46,701 bases of DNA from Bacillota bacterium (lineage in GTDB: Bacteria > Bacillota > Clostridia > Acetivibrionales > JAFADI01). Shown one piece after another: positions 34,253-42,885 of this stretch (its first letter is position 1; every line of letters starts with the position of its first letter). Under the pieces are notes generated by a model that worked only from the letters and a program-made list of their open reading frames with translations, had not been told where the DNA came from and searched no databases. The stretch spans positions 1 through 46,701 of the forward strand of contig JAFADI010000086.1 of NCBI GenBank assembly GCA_023424965.1. The letters run 5' to 3'. The translations under genes and the position numbers were made by a program.

Positions 34253-35005
34253 TTAAACCGTGATAACTTCGATGCCAAAGCCTTTGAGAACCTGAAGGTG
34301 TTTTTCCGTCAGATTTTTATCCGTTATCACCATGTCTGCTTCCTCCGGCTTAAACTGGCAGGCCACGCCCACTTTGTCAAACTTGGAGGAGTCGGTGACG
34401 ATGATGACCTTTTCGGCACGGTCGGCCATGGCACGTGCAACTTCAGCCCTCATAAGGTTAATGCAGGTAAAGCCGGTATCCGGGCTGAAGCCGTCTACTC
34501 CCACGAATACCTTGTCTACATGGAATTCCCTCAGGCAGATCCTGGTCAGAGGCCCCACGAGGACTTCCGATTCATGCTGGTAGTCGCCGCCAATGAGGAT
34601 TATTTTGAGATTATTCATTCCCCTCACATATCTGCTGATGAAAGAAGAATTCGTTATGACGGTAACATCACTTTTGCTTGCCAGTTCCCTCGCCAGGAGG
34701 GCGTTGGTGGAGCCTGACTCAATCATGATGGTCTCTCCGTTGCTTACCAGCGAAGCTGCTTTTTTGGCAATATTCAATTTGAGGTCATAGTTAAAGGACA
34801 GCCTCTTCATAATATCATCATCGGAGACCGGCATTGCGCCGCCATGAAACCTTTTCAGCATCCCGTTTTTCTCAAGCAGCTTCAAATCCTGGCGTATGGT
34901 TACCTGTGAAACGGAAAAGGCTTCTGAAAGCTCTGCTACATTTATCTTGGGGGAACTGATTACACTGTTCAAAATAGCCAACTGCCTTTCATTCAAAACA
35001 CTCAT
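34253..35005 (-). CDS. DeoR-family transcriptional regulator
   Basis: 250-residue regulator. The N-terminal HTH (about 5-57, ERQLAILNSVI, VAELSEAFSVSQVTIRQDLKLLEKNGMLKRFHGGA) and C-terminal DeoRC sugar-phosphate domain (IMIESGSTNALLARELA, VITNSSFISRY, GVDGFSPDTGFT, VTDSSKFDKVG) are complete. DeoR proteins usually sense phosphorylated sugars, fitting the adjacent ROK kinase. It is first in the minus-strand operon and is divergent from importer 3. Repeated TTTC-N4/5-GAAA elements in the shared upstream region are the likely binding sites. Confidence 0.92.
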   Translation of the reverse strand: MSVLNERQLAILNSVISSPKINVAELSEAFSVSQVTIRQDLKLLEKNGMLKRFHGGAMPVSDDDIMKRLSFNYDLKLNIAKKAASLVSNGETIMIESGSTNALLARELASKSDVTVITNSSFISRYVRGMNNLKIILIGGDYQHESEVLVGPLTRICLREFHVDKVFVGVDGFSPDTGFTCINLMRAEVARAMADRAEKVIIVTDSSKFDKVGVACQFKPEEADMVITDKNLTEKHLQVLKGFGIEVITV

Positions 35006-35092
35006 TCAATCAACTCCTGAAATTTTATTTGGATTGTATCATTCCATAATATATAGTAACAAAAAATTATGAATTTTTAAACTTTTATGTGG

Positions 35093-35105
35093 TTTCATAT
35101 TGAAA
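35093..35105. promoter_or_regulatory. Candidate DeoR operator O1
   Basis: TTTCATATTGAAA is a perfect inverted repeat with a three-base centre, 88 bases upstream of deoR. Related elements are at 35186, 35339 and 46300. Confidence 0.6.
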
Positions 35106-35185
35106 CTCAATGCTGCATCGGTGCTGGAGCTGATTTGACTGCAGGTTTAAAATGCTGCTAATAACATAAAATAATCATACAATGG

Positions 35186-35197
35186 TTTCGAATGAAA
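35186..35197. promoter_or_regulatory. Candidate DeoR operator O2
   Basis: TTTCGAATGAAA follows the TTTC-N4-GAAA pattern. It is within the 716-bp region between deoR and importer 3, which is AT-rich and contains no gene. Confidence 0.55.
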
Positions 35198-35338
35198 TGC
35201 AATACAATTTCATAAAAAATATATTTGCCAGAATTTTATATTCCAGGGCATGATTTAGGTATAATGGAAGTAGGAATTGGTGCAAAATGGAGAAATGGGG
35301 AATTGCAGTGCTTGTGTTTAAATAAAATGTAGTTTTAC

Positions 35339-35351
35339 CTTCAAATGAAAG
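35339..35351 (+). promoter_or_regulatory. Candidate DeoR operator O3
   Basis: CTTCAAATGAAAG fits TTC-N4-GAA with an extended match. It stands about 30 bp upstream of the -35 box of importer 3. Confidence 0.5.
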
Positions 35352-35381
35352 TAAAAAAATCTAAAAATGTAAATTTTCCTA

Positions 35382-35410
35382 TTGAAATATGAAAGTGAGT
35401 GGTATATAAT
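35382..35410 (+). promoter_or_regulatory. Sigma-A promoter of importer 3
   Basis: TTGAAA (35382-35387), a 17-bp spacer and TATAAT (35405-35410) give a near-consensus promoter. GAAATATGAAAG spans the -35 and spacer and resembles half-sites of the DeoR motif. Transcription would start near 35417 and leave a leader of about 300 nt before the binding-protein ATG; I see no riboswitch or strong structure in it. Confidence 0.75.
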
Positions 35411-35721
35411 GAGTTCATCGCAAAAACATAGAGACTGAGTTTATAAATGAAGCGGTTAATGCTTAATGATAGATAATAAATTCCTTTGATGACTTCATTG
35501 CTTTTCTTAAAATAGTTTCGATAAATAATCCAATAAATATAAAACTGTATAGGAAAGGTGAGTGGGTCTTTTAAGCTAAAATGAGGCTTCTGTACTGAAA
35601 AGTGTAAACCACACCGAAAGGAGGGCAATGAAATACTAAATAAGTGCGGGAATCATTCTTTAGCTTTAAGATAAATACTATATAAATTAGAAATTTGAAA
35701 AGTAAAGGGAGGATCTTAAAA

Positions 35722-36744
35722 ATGAAGTCAGTGAATGGGAAAATTATCGCTATGCTGTTGGCAGTTGCACTGGTTGTAGGTCTGGCAGGATGTGGAAGTA
35801 CCGGGAAACCTTCGAATGAAGCTCCGAAAACATCAAACGAACCGGCGAAGGAACCTGCCAAAAACGCAGAGACTTCCGGCGGGGCGCAGAAAATCGCCTT
35901 CATTGTTGCCGACATGGCCAACGAATCCCAGGCTTTTGCGTCAAAACAGTTTCAGAAGTATGCCAAAGATTACAAATTTGAGGTAGCCATTCTTGACGCC
36001 AAAGGCGATGCCCAGGCGGAGACCCAGGCGGTGAACAACGCTGTGGCACAGGGTGTAAAAGCGCTCTTTGTCAACCCCAACGACATCAATGCCATTGTTC
36101 CTGCCCTGCAGGCGGCAAAGAAGGCCGGTGTGGTGGTAGGGATGTTCTCTTCCGATTTGCCGAAGGATAAGGCGGATGCGCGGGATTTCTTCGTCGGAGT
36201 GAATGACAACATGGCGGGTGAGGCGGCAGCAAAGGCTTTCATGGACAAATTCCCCGAGGGTGCAAATATCGTTGAGATCGGCGGACAATCAGGACATGAT
36301 GCACAGATCAAACGCCATGACGGTTTTAACAATGCCATCAAGGATTCCAAAATCAAAGTCATCGATTACAAGGCAACCCAGCAGTGGGCTACCGATCAGG
36401 CCATGGCCATCATGGAGGACATGATCACCAAGAACGGCGCAAAGATCGACGGTGTGTTCTGTCATTGGGACAACGGAGCTACCGGTGTCATCCAGGCCCT
36501 GAAGGCTGCAAATATGGAAGGAAAGTTTGTGGTAGGTGTTGACGGGAACAGGGCAGGTTTTGACCAGGTAAGAAAAGGCGAACAGAGTGTGACCATCATG
36601 CAGAACTTCGAAAACATGACCAAAAAATCCCTTGAACTGGCCAGAAAAGTGATTGACGGAGAAAAGGTCGAGGCTGTGAACTTTATTCCGCTGGATATCG
36701 TGAACAAGGACAATATCGACACCTTTACGGCTCCCGAGTGGTAA
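35722..36744 (+). CDS. Sugar-binding lipoprotein of ABC importer 3
   Basis: 340-residue RbsB-class binding protein. Lipobox GLAGC gives Cys24, followed by a Pro/Glu/Lys linker. Fold motifs are IAFIVADMANESQAF, ALFVNPNDINAIVPAL, FVGVNDNMAGE, EIGGQSGHDAQIKRHDGF, HWDNGATGVIQALKAA and VVGVDGNRAGF. The start at 35722 follows GGGAGG; a longer frame beginning at 35695 would put the ribosome site inside the gene. It is less similar to the two other binding proteins here than they are to their own relatives, so it has a different ligand. It leads an operon with ATPase and two permeases. Confidence 0.9.
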   Translation: MKSVNGKIIAMLLAVALVVGLAGCGSTGKPSNEAPKTSNEPAKEPAKNAETSGGAQKIAFIVADMANESQAFASKQFQKYAKDYKFEVAILDAKGDAQAETQAVNNAVAQGVKALFVNPNDINAIVPALQAAKKAGVVVGMFSSDLPKDKADARDFFVGVNDNMAGEAAAKAFMDKFPEGANIVEIGGQSGHDAQIKRHDGFNNAIKDSKIKVIDYKATQQWATDQAMAIMEDMITKNGAKIDGVFCHWDNGATGVIQALKAANMEGKFVVGVDGNRAGFDQVRKGEQSVTIMQNFENMTKKSLELARKVIDGEKVEAVNFIPLDIVNKDNIDTFTAPEW

Positions 36745-36762
36745 TAATTGAAATAGTTTGAT

Positions 36763-36797
36763 AAAGCTCGTTTCGGCGCTGAGGCGAAACGAGCTTT
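36763..36797 (+). terminator. Hairpin after the importer 3 binding-protein gene
   Basis: A 13-bp perfect stem, AAAGCTCGTTTCG with CGAAACGAGCTTT, has a nine-base loop. It begins 18 bases after the stop and is followed by ACTCTTAAG, so it is a weak terminator or mRNA-protecting structure. Confidence 0.75.
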
Positions 36798-36822
36798 ACT
36801 CTTAAGCACAGACGGAAATACA

Positions 36823-36886
36823 ACTTCCGATAGCCGGTTCTGCAAACGCAGTCCTGCCTGCCGGCATTTGCAAAACCATCGGAAGT
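36823..36886 (+). other. Second structured element before the importer 3 ATPase gene
   Basis: ACTTCCGAT (36823-36831) pairs with ATCGGAAGT (36878-36886). Inside, GCCGG with CCGGC and TGCAAA with TTTGCA can make further arms, so the RNA between the genes can fold into a branched structure ending 45 bases before the ATG. Confidence 0.5.
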
Positions 36887-36931
36887 AATGTTTCCGGTGC
36901 TCCCCAAATTATTTGAAAGAGGTTATCTCGA

Positions 36932-38437
36932 ATGGAAAAGAAGGAACAGGAAGCGATTCTTAGCATCAAAGACGTGTGCAAATCCTTTCCGGGTGTCAAG
37001 GCGCTGGACCAGGTCTCTTTCGATGTCCGGCGCGGCACCGTACACGGTATCGTCGGGGAAAACGGCGCCGGTAAATCCACGCTGATGAAAATACTGTCCG
37101 GTGTGTACCAGAAGGATTCGGGCACCATCATTTTTGACGGTGAGACCGTTAAAACCACAACCCCTGTCCAGTCCATGAAAAGTGGACTGAGCATCATTTA
37201 CCAGGAATTGAATCTTGTAAACACCATGAGCGTGGGCGAAAATATCTTTCTTGGACGCTTCGGTGAAATGGGCGGTATGAGAGGCGTGCACGCAAAAGCC
37301 AGGGAACTGCTCACAAGCATCGGATGTAAAATTGATACCTACAAATTAGTATCAGAACTGAGCGTTTCGGAAAAGCAGATGGTAGAGATCACCAAGGCAT
37401 TGTCCTTTGATTCCAAGCTCATCATCATGGATGAGCCCAGCAGCAGCCTGACTGCGGACGAAATGAAGGAACTGGTGGAAATCATCCATCACCTGAAAGA
37501 GAAAGGCATTTCCATTATCTATATCAGCCATAAACTGGACGAGATATTTGAATTCTGCAGCATCGTGACCATCATGCGGGACGGGCATGTCATCGATACC
37601 AAACCGATCACCGAATTGACCCGGGGCGAAATGATCGCGAAGATGGTGGGCCGTACCATTGAAAATGAGTATCCCGAACGTCCTCAATGCGTCGGCGGAA
37701 CGCTGATGGAGGTTCGATCAATCAATACAAATAAACTGCACGACATCTCCTTTGAACTGAAGAAAGGTGAAATTCTTGGGTTTGTGGGACTGGTGGGCGC
37801 CGGAAGAACCGAGATTGTCAGGGCCATCTTCGGTGCGGACAAGGTAAAAGGCCACCAGATCCTTATCGAGGGAAAGCCTGTCAGAATAAAGAAACCCAAG
37901 GACGCAAAGCAGTCCGGTATCGCACTGGTGCCGGAGGACCGCAAACTGCAGGGACTGGTCCTTCCTTTCTCAGTGGAGACCAATATTTCCATGGCCAGTC
38001 TGGACAGGATGACGAGGTTTGGATTTTTAAACCGCTCCATGGAAAAGGGCATTGCTGAAAAGCACGTGAAATCTCTGGGGGTCAAGACGCCATCCATCAA
38101 AACCAGGGTCCGGAGCCTTTCGGGAGGGAACCAGCAAAAATGCATTGTAGGGCGCTGGATGGAGCTGGAGCCCCGCATACTGATTCTGGATGAGCCTACA
38201 AGGGGTATTGACGTAGGAGCCAAATATGAGATTTATCTTTTGATGAAGAAGATCGCCGAAAACGGCGGGTCCATCATCTTGATATCCTCTGAACTGCCCG
38301 AGGTGCTGAACATGAGCAACCGTGTGCTGACCATCTGCGACGGGCGGATCACCGGCGAATTTGATCCCCGGGAGTCCACAGCAGACCAGATCATGGAGAA
38401 GGCACTTGAATTTGGCAGAAAGGAACAGACAAAATGA
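36932..38437 (+). CDS. Sugar ABC importer 3 ATPase
   Basis: 501-residue double ATPase of the RbsA/XylG type. N-half GENGAGKST and LIIMDEPSSSL; C-half GLVGAGRTE, LSGGNQQKC and ILILDEPTRGIDVGAK. The start lies after GAGGTTATCTCGA. Its stop overlaps the ATG of the first permease gene (ATGA), indicating coupled translation. Confidence 0.92.
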   Translation: MEKKEQEAILSIKDVCKSFPGVKALDQVSFDVRRGTVHGIVGENGAGKSTLMKILSGVYQKDSGTIIFDGETVKTTTPVQSMKSGLSIIYQELNLVNTMSVGENIFLGRFGEMGGMRGVHAKARELLTSIGCKIDTYKLVSELSVSEKQMVEITKALSFDSKLIIMDEPSSSLTADEMKELVEIIHHLKEKGISIIYISHKLDEIFEFCSIVTIMRDGHVIDTKPITELTRGEMIAKMVGRTIENEYPERPQCVGGTLMEVRSINTNKLHDISFELKKGEILGFVGLVGAGRTEIVRAIFGADKVKGHQILIEGKPVRIKKPKDAKQSGIALVPEDRKLQGLVLPFSVETNISMASLDRMTRFGFLNRSMEKGIAEKHVKSLGVKTPSIKTRVRSLSGGNQQKCIVGRWMELEPRILILDEPTRGIDVGAKYEIYLLMKKIAENGGSIILISSELPEVLNMSNRVLTICDGRITGEFDPRESTADQIMEKALEFGRKEQTK

Positions 38438-39408
38438 GCGAGCGATTTAATTTAAGGAGTATTATTCAGACTTTATTCAGGGAGTATCTGGTCCTGGTGG
38501 CCATTACGATCCTCGTGCTGGTCACCGCCATCGTTGAGCCCAATTTCCTGTCCGCCGGGAACCTGACCAATGTCATGCGCCAGTTCGGACCGTTGATCAT
38601 GGTCGCCCTTGGCATGACCTTCGTAATCATCGGCGGCTTTATTGACCTGTCGGTGGCGGGGATCATGTCCCTGTCCGCGGTGGTAACCCTTTCCCTGATC
38701 GATCCCCTGGGGCAGATACCCGCCATCCTTGTAGGGCTGTGTCTGGGCGCCTTTTGCGGATATTTCAACAGCATATTGATTCTGGTCAGCGGTGCCATGA
38801 CCCAGGCAGAAGCATTGTTTATCACCTTTGGCATGAGTACGGTATACGGAGCCCTGGCACTGATCTACAGCGGAGGCTCAACGAAGCAGATGCGGGTGAT
38901 ACAAAGGGACACTTTTATTTTTAAAGAGATCGGTTCGGGAAGCGTCGGATTCTTTTCCGTGTCCTTCATCATCTTCCTCCTTTGCCTGCTGCTGCTCTAT
39001 ATATTCCAGAGCAAGACCTACATGGGAAGGGCCATTTATCTGACCGGCGGCAATAAAACGGCGGCAGAGCTGGCGGGTGTGCCTGTCAACCGCAGCATCA
39101 AGTTTATCTATACCATTTCGGGTCTGATGACCTCTCTGGGCGCCATTGTGCTTTTCTCCCGTGTAACTACCGCATCTCCCGTCCTGGGCAAAGGTTTTGA
39201 GACAAATGCCATCCTGGCGGTCGTTGTCGGCGGCACAACCCTGATCGGCGGAAATGGAAGCGTACTGCGCACCGTGTTGGGCACCATGCTGGTAATACTC
39301 CTGTCCAACTGCATGAACCTGCTGGGTGTTTCGGTCTATATGCAGAACATGCTCAAGGGCGCAATTCTGGTTCTTGCCATCTGGCTTGACAACCGCAAGC
39401 AACTTTAG
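38434..39408 (+). CDS. Sugar ABC importer 3 permease A
   Basis: 324-residue BPD_transp_2 protein with eight to ten helices, LGMTFVIIGGFIDLSVAG, YLTGGNKTAAELAGV and AVVVGGTTLIGGNGS. Importer 3 has two different permease genes, so the channel is probably a heterodimer, as in the YtfQRT-YjfF, Rha and Lsr systems. It overlaps the ATPase gene by four bases and ends 12 bp before permease B. Confidence 0.92.
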   Translation: MSERFNLRSIIQTLFREYLVLVAITILVLVTAIVEPNFLSAGNLTNVMRQFGPLIMVALGMTFVIIGGFIDLSVAGIMSLSAVVTLSLIDPLGQIPAILVGLCLGAFCGYFNSILILVSGAMTQAEALFITFGMSTVYGALALIYSGGSTKQMRVIQRDTFIFKEIGSGSVGFFSVSFIIFLLCLLLLYIFQSKTYMGRAIYLTGGNKTAAELAGVPVNRSIKFIYTISGLMTSLGAIVLFSRVTTASPVLGKGFETNAILAVVVGGTTLIGGNGSVLRTVLGTMLVILLSNCMNLLGVSVYMQNMLKGAILVLAIWLDNRKQL

Positions 39409-39420
39409 GAGGAAACTTGA

Positions 39421-40389
39421 ATGAATAATTTTATTGCTGGAAAAAAACTTTTTACGATTGCAACAAAGCAAAAGGCTTTTCTGGCCATTGTTGCGATGTT
39501 GGTGGTCATGCTCTTTTTTGATACGAACTTTTACACGGCATATAATCTGTTCGACCTCATGAAATCGGTGTCCATACTGATGATCCTGGCTTTTGGCGTT
39601 ACGGTGGTCCTGGTGGCCGGGGGCTGCGACCTGTCCATTGGAGGCATCATGGTTGTAACGGGCATCGTGGCAATCAAGGTCATGAATGCAGGCATACCCA
39701 TGGTACTTGCCATCCTGGCGGCACTGCTTGTGGGCGCTGTGGTGGGTGCCATCAACGGCTACCTGGTTGTATACCAGAAGACGGAGCCCTTCATCATCAC
39801 CCTGGGAATGGGCATGCTGCTGATAGGAATCGCGCAGCAGCTGACGGATGCACATCCCGTACCTTGCGAGAATCCCGCTTTTGTTAACCTCTCCAACGGC
39901 AAGCTGTTTAATACGGTGCCTTACCTTGTGGTGGTAATGGTGGCGGTGTTCCTGGCCATTCACTATGTTCTGCGCTATACCTCCTTCGGCAGGAACTGCT
40001 ATGCCATCGGCGGAGATTATGAAGTGGCCAAGTATTCCGGTATCAACGTCCTCCGCATTAAGGCGGCCACCTTTGTGATCTGCGGTGTCACGGCAGCCCT
40101 GGGCGGCGTCATGCTTTCCTCCATGCTGAACTCCGGCTCCTCAACCTATGGCGACACCACCGCCCTTGTGGTCAACTGCGGCGTCGTGGTGGGAGGCACC
40201 TCCTTCGCCGGGGGCATCGGCAGTGTACCCCAGTCGGCCATCGGGCTGCTGGTATTCGGTGTGCTGGAGAACGGCATGAACATGCTGGGCATTGATGCCT
40301 ATATCCAGTTGATCTGTAAGGGAATTGTGATCGTGAGCATCATCTGTCTGGACTGCTTTGGCAGGAAACGCAGACGTGAGGCTGTATAA
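39421..40389 (+). CDS. Sugar ABC importer 3 permease B
   Basis: 322-residue BPD_transp_2 protein: AFGVTVVLVAGGCDLSIGG, YAIGGDYEVAKYSGI and GVVVGGTSFAGGIGS. It differs clearly from permease A. The start has TAGGAGG. It lacks a terminator before the small HPr-like gene 100 bp later, so both may be on one mRNA. Confidence 0.92.
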   Translation: MNNFIAGKKLFTIATKQKAFLAIVAMLVVMLFFDTNFYTAYNLFDLMKSVSILMILAFGVTVVLVAGGCDLSIGGIMVVTGIVAIKVMNAGIPMVLAILAALLVGAVVGAINGYLVVYQKTEPFIITLGMGMLLIGIAQQLTDAHPVPCENPAFVNLSNGKLFNTVPYLVVVMVAVFLAIHYVLRYTSFGRNCYAIGGDYEVAKYSGINVLRIKAATFVICGVTAALGGVMLSSMLNSGSSTYGDTTALVVNCGVVVGGTSFAGGIGSVPQSAIGLLVFGVLENGMNMLGIDAYIQLICKGIVIVSIICLDCFGRKRRREAV

Positions 40390-40490
40390 CACTTTTTATA
40401 TGGTTTTGGACAGGAAGTCGCTAGTTTAAACGATGTAGCAGGATAACTGATATTGTTGGATTAAATTAAAATAATCGGGAGGGATATGGA

Positions 40491-40724
40491 ATGAAGGTCA
40501 AAAACATAACGAATGTGAATGCGTTTATTGATGTGCTTTGCCATTGCAAAGGGAGGGTTGAACTGGTTACCGGTGACGGAGACCGGCTGAATCTCAAATC
40601 AACCTTATGCCAGTACATTGCATTGTCGGAAATGTTCTCGGAGGCTAAAATTGATGAAGTGGAAATAATAACGTATGAGCCTGAGGACCATGATAAAATC
40701 ATGGAATATTTGATCAGAGGCTAA
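40491..40724 (+). CDS. HPr-like small protein lacking the phosphorylatable His
   Basis: 77 residues matching the shape of clostridial HPr-domain proteins: VKNITNVNAFIDVLCHC, then GRVELVTGDGDRLNLKSTL, CQYIALSEMF and a final VEIITYEPEDHDKIMEYL. In HPr the active His15 lies in the first loop; here that place has no His. A Ser is present in LKST near the place of the regulatory Ser46. It resembles Crh in concept: a regulatory rather than phosphotransfer protein, perhaps a CcpA co-regulator. GGGAGGG precedes the ATG. The link to ABC importers instead of PTS genes is unusual. Family call is from pattern, medium confidence. Confidence 0.65.
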   Translation: MKVKNITNVNAFIDVLCHCKGRVELVTGDGDRLNLKSTLCQYIALSEMFSEAKIDEVEIITYEPEDHDKIMEYLIRG

Positions 40725-40810
40725 TTTTTATATCGTTTTGTACAGCGCCTTTTAAGCATAAATGATATAAATATGTTTCTTCTGTCATAAGGGTTTTTCA
40801 CCAACAGTAA

Positions 40811-40842
40811 AAAAACAGGCTATATCCATACAGCCTGTTTTT
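40811..40842 (+). terminator. Bidirectional terminator between HPr-like and ASKHA genes
   Basis: AAAAACAGGCT (40811-40821) pairs with AGCCTGTTTTT (40832-40842), ten-base loop. It serves the convergent operons on both sides. Confidence 0.9.
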
Positions 40843-40876
40843 CACATTTTGAGCGAATACTTTCGATAGCCCGGGG

Positions 40877-42706
40877 TTAGCCTTCCTTATTTCCATAGTA
40901 AACGGCGCCCACGGCTTGGGCGAATTGTGCAACGGTATAGCGGGGGTCGTTTTCCAGTTGTTTCATGAGCGGCGTATTGGCCATGCTGGAATCTGCAATC
41001 TCAAGAACAATATCTTCGGTGACAGCTTTTGCTCCTTCCTTCATCAGCTCAAAGCAGCGCTTGTTCTTCACAAGCCTTCCGAAAAGAACCCTGGCGTCGG
41101 TTTCCGGTTCCAGGATCTTTTTTGTCTCAATCCAGGTCACCGCCAGGAATTCACCGATTTCCCTCCAGATCCGATCATTGACCTTGTCTTTTTCTCTTTC
41201 CGGCAGGGCCATCATATGCTCAAGGAAGGGCTTCCGCATGTCCTTGGGTTCTGTGGGGACATAAAACCCGGGCTTTCCGTCCAGTACCGCTTCTACGACG
41301 AAGCCCCTGTCCACAAGCTCCTGAAAGAGATCGAGGCGCTCCCGGGGGAAATATTTCAGCGCCAGGCGGAAGACGCCGCTCTGGCTGCAGTATTTCTGCA
41401 GCGTTCCCGGAAGCCCCGTGTTGAAGTTGTTGATGCTTCTCAAGTCGTCGGGGGGATACTGCATTTCGGGGAAGCTTCCCAGATCAATGATAAAGTTGTA
41501 AACCTCCAGAGGAATATCGGGGATGTTTCCCGCGCCGTCCACCCAGCCGGTTCCCAGCTCGGTCCCCAGCGTATGGGCGAAAACGCCCTTCCGGATAAGC
41601 TCCGGGCTGCCGGAGGCGGCGGTTTCGACGGCAGCCGTAAAGGAAGCCATGGGGCCGTCGTTGATGATGTTGACGGAACCCTCCGCCTTGATCAATTCAT
41701 GGAGCCTGTCGTTTAAATTCGTCAGTTTGAGAAAATCCCGTTCATAGTCAATTTCCGGATTGTCCCGGATGCCTCTGGTCTTGTAGACCTCGCCTCCCAC
41801 CACTTTGTCCCTTACCACAACGTCGGGGAAGCACAGGCCGATGGCGTCAATTTCGGCATATTGTCCCGCCAGGAAGGCTTCTGCCCTTTCCACCGCCTCC
41901 AGCATAGCGGCGTCGGAGGAGGTCTTGTCCAGGGCTTTCTCTACCTCCGCCATCAGCTGCGCTTTTTTTGCTGAGGAATCGGAGAGGGCATCGAGAGAGG
42001 CCTTTGCCCGCACCAGCCGGACCAGCAGGCAAATAGGCTCGATCAGCTGGACGGATTCCCTGAAGCTTGCGGGGAACCAGTCATATTCCTTGTAACAGTC
42101 GATTTTCCCGTCGTTGGACAGCACCAGCTTGATGTCCGTGCCACCCACGTCCATCCCGCAAATGATTTTGCCGCCCAGGTTTTCCGTCACCCGGGTAAAG
42201 GCTGTGGGGTCGAAGGCCGTCCGCTTTGGCTGCGGGGGGATTTCAGGCATGTGGGACACATCCTTGATGAGGAAGCGGAATCCGGGGCTGCCAGGGCAAA
42301 GGGTTCCCAGCATCCTGTCGATGACGTTGATGCAGCGGCCATAGCCCTGCCTTTCGGAGCGCTTGCCGCCGATGCAGAAAACCTCGTTTAATTCCTCCGC
42401 CAGAGTCAGCAGCTCCTTGTCCCGGGTATCGACATAGAGGACCATTTCTTTGCCGCCAAGGCTTGACAGGATGTTGTAAATCTCAGCCCACAGATATCTT
42501 TTGACAAAATGGATCTCCTCACAGCTTAACTTGTGAAAAAGGGGCAGGCTGAATTGGAAGAGCCTCTTTTTGTCATTTTCCAGAAGGGTTAAAACGGCAT
42601 TCAGGCTTTGCTTTTCTGAAGCCTCCAGTCCGTTAAAAGCCTCATAAACCGTACTGATATAAACGGGATGCCCTGCGTTGGCCCTGTCTATGAATTGTTT
42701 CACCAT
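40877..42706 (-). CDS. Uncharacterised ASKHA/ROK-like sugar kinase fold protein with N-terminal extension
   Basis: 609 residues. The first 180 are a helical and alpha/beta region I do not recognise. From 181, IICGMDVGGTDIKLVLSN is a phosphate-1 motif of the actin/hexokinase fold; GLCFPDVVV, a possible catalytic Asp in NIINDGPMASFTAA and a phosphate-2-like LGTELGTGW follow. The C-terminal part ends AQAVGAVYYGNKEG as in sugar kinases. The known ROK zinc motif is absent and the protein is about twice normal size. AAGGAGG precedes the ATG. It lies downstream of the GRE 2 pair on the same strand (180 bp gap), so it may phosphorylate a substrate or product of GRE 2. No experimental function is known to me. 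Confidence 0.7.
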   Translation of the reverse strand: MVKQFIDRANAGHPVYISTVYEAFNGLEASEKQSLNAVLTLLENDKKRLFQFSLPLFHKLSCEEIHFVKRYLWAEIYNILSSLGGKEMVLYVDTRDKELLTLAEELNEVFCIGGKRSERQGYGRCINVIDRMLGTLCPGSPGFRFLIKDVSHMPEIPPQPKRTAFDPTAFTRVTENLGGKIICGMDVGGTDIKLVLSNDGKIDCYKEYDWFPASFRESVQLIEPICLLVRLVRAKASLDALSDSSAKKAQLMAEVEKALDKTSSDAAMLEAVERAEAFLAGQYAEIDAIGLCFPDVVVRDKVVGGEVYKTRGIRDNPEIDYERDFLKLTNLNDRLHELIKAEGSVNIINDGPMASFTAAVETAASGSPELIRKGVFAHTLGTELGTGWVDGAGNIPDIPLEVYNFIIDLGSFPEMQYPPDDLRSINNFNTGLPGTLQKYCSQSGVFRLALKYFPRERLDLFQELVDRGFVVEAVLDGKPGFYVPTEPKDMRKPFLEHMMALPEREKDKVNDRIWREIGEFLAVTWIETKKILEPETDARVLFGRLVKNKRCFELMKEGAKAVTEDIVLEIADSSMANTPLMKQLENDPRYTVAQFAQAVGAVYYGNKEG

Positions 42707-42804
42707 ACTATGTGCCTCCTTGCGAAGATTTTTATTTTAAACTGTGCTCATTATTAATTGCCAGGACAGCATAAAGTTTAAAATTACCAACGCTCACGCA
42801 GTAG

Positions 42805-42828
42805 AGCATTTGGAGAAAACCAAATGCT
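42805..42828 (-). other. Hairpin between activase 2 and the ASKHA gene
   Basis: AGCATTTGG (42805-42813) and CCAAATGCT (42820-42828) pair perfectly with a six-base loop. No T-run follows on the minus strand, so it is probably a processing or stability element. Confidence 0.55.
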
Positions 42829-42885
42829 TTCATGCATTCGCTTATGGAAATCTTAAACTTTTGTGCCCTTTGTAAATTAAGAAAC

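Noticed and set aside
35617..35639. Leader peptide: strong AAAGGAGGG followed by ATG AAA TAC TAA
   Set aside because: Only three codons, no adjoining terminator/antiterminator structure; probably chance in the importer 3 leader.
35411..35721. Riboswitch in the 300-nt leader of importer 3
   Set aside because: No conserved aptamer pattern or terminator hairpin could be recognised.
38878..39963. Open frame of 361 codons on the minus strand
   Set aside because: Crosses two permease genes in antisense, with no family motif.
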